DNA of 64,000 nt from Acetobacter musti. Its GTDB lineage: Bacteria > Pseudomonadota > Alphaproteobacteria > Acetobacterales > Acetobacteraceae. The translations under genes and the position numbers were made by a program. Position 1 is the first letter of the stretch. Every line of letters begins with the position of its first letter. Shown piece after piece: positions 63,885-64,000 of the stretch. Location: positions 1 to 64,000 of the forward strand of contig NZ_WOTB01000005.1 of assembly GCF_011516835.1 (NCBI RefSeq). The letters run 5' to 3'. The notes below the pieces were generated by a model. It searched no databases and was not told where the DNA came from. It was given only the letters and a program-made list of their open reading frames with translations.

Positions 63885-64000
63885 GTGAGTTCTGTGGATC
63901 GCTGGGGTCGGAAATCCTGCGGATGGCTGGCCGGGCTGTGCTTCGCGGGCCGGTGCGATGGGGTGGCCGGGGCCGGGGTGGTCACGGATGCGCTGTTGGC
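63885..64000 (+). CDS. Possible start of a further gene, cut by the window end
   Basis: A GTG at 63885 opens a frame that stays open to the end (38 codons): VSSVDRWGRKSCGWLAGLCFAG and on. A basic start followed by a hydrophobic stretch could be a signal peptide. GGGGG precedes it. It is too short to identify and may be chance. Confidence 0.25.
   Translation, partial: MSSVDRWGRKSCGWLAGLCFAGRCDGVAGAGVVTDALL

Overview
The window looks like chromosomal DNA of an alphaproteobacterium, most probably an acetic acid bacterium (Acetobacteraceae). The reasons are: a cyanide-insensitive-type bd quinol oxidase operon with a small DUF2474 protein; IS5-family insertion sequences of the kind common in that family; short interspersed repeats carrying a gggctttgcccc core; and an alphaproteobacterial LexA box (GTTC-N7-GTTC) in front of lexA. 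The genus cannot be fixed from this sequence. No rRNA, tRNA, CRISPR array or phage module was found.

Layout. 1-4.2 kb: an IS5-type element enters from the left and cuts off the 5' part of a TonB-dependent receptor, followed by a sulfonate-type binding protein and a flavin monooxygenase. 5.3-8 kb: bd-type quinol oxidase (cydAB/cioAB plus DUF2474) behind an AT-rich leader holding palindromes, hairpins and a very short ORF. 8.3-17.5 kb: CHAP-domain secreted protein, glyA, amino-acid permease, SDR, periplasmic peroxiredoxin, thioredoxin-reductase-like ferredoxin/flavodoxin-NADP reductase, and alanine racemase. 17.5-18.1 kb: a decayed IS whose middle is inverted. 18.3-32.7 kb: a metal-type RND efflux operon (adaptor, pump, outer-membrane factor), a Bcr/CflA exporter coupled to a SelW-like protein, a secreted GH39 glycosidase, DUF523, nadK, a BASS-family transporter and an ABC-F ATPase. 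33-39.8 kb: an M29 aminopeptidase, a secreted hypothetical protein, and the NAD module nrtR-nadA-nadB-nadC with a palindromic candidate operator before nadA. 40.5-55 kb: a globin-coupled chemoreceptor, an AraC regulator with a possible nonsense codon, nucleoside hydrolase, methyltransferase, MBL hydrolase, a membrane HEXXH protein, lexA, moeA, rpmG, an FtsB-like protein, eno, an alpha/beta hydrolase and an ELM1-type protein. 55-64 kb: a second TonB-dependent receptor behind a perfect palindrome resembling a Zur box, an IS5 relic with a MITE-like element inside it, a tri-haem cytochrome c peroxidase, an orphan DNA methyltransferase, a Tim44-like protein and a histidine phosphatase.

Most of the window is ordinary housekeeping and transport. 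The best leads are: the palindrome-controlled TonB receptor; the MITE family (two complete and several partial copies, one inside an IS transposase); the NAD regulon; the leader of the quinol oxidase operon; and strand-composition (G versus C) switches at about 18.1, 32.8 and 40.4 kb that do not follow gene direction and suggest past inversions or insertions. I do not see a convincing new multi-gene system.
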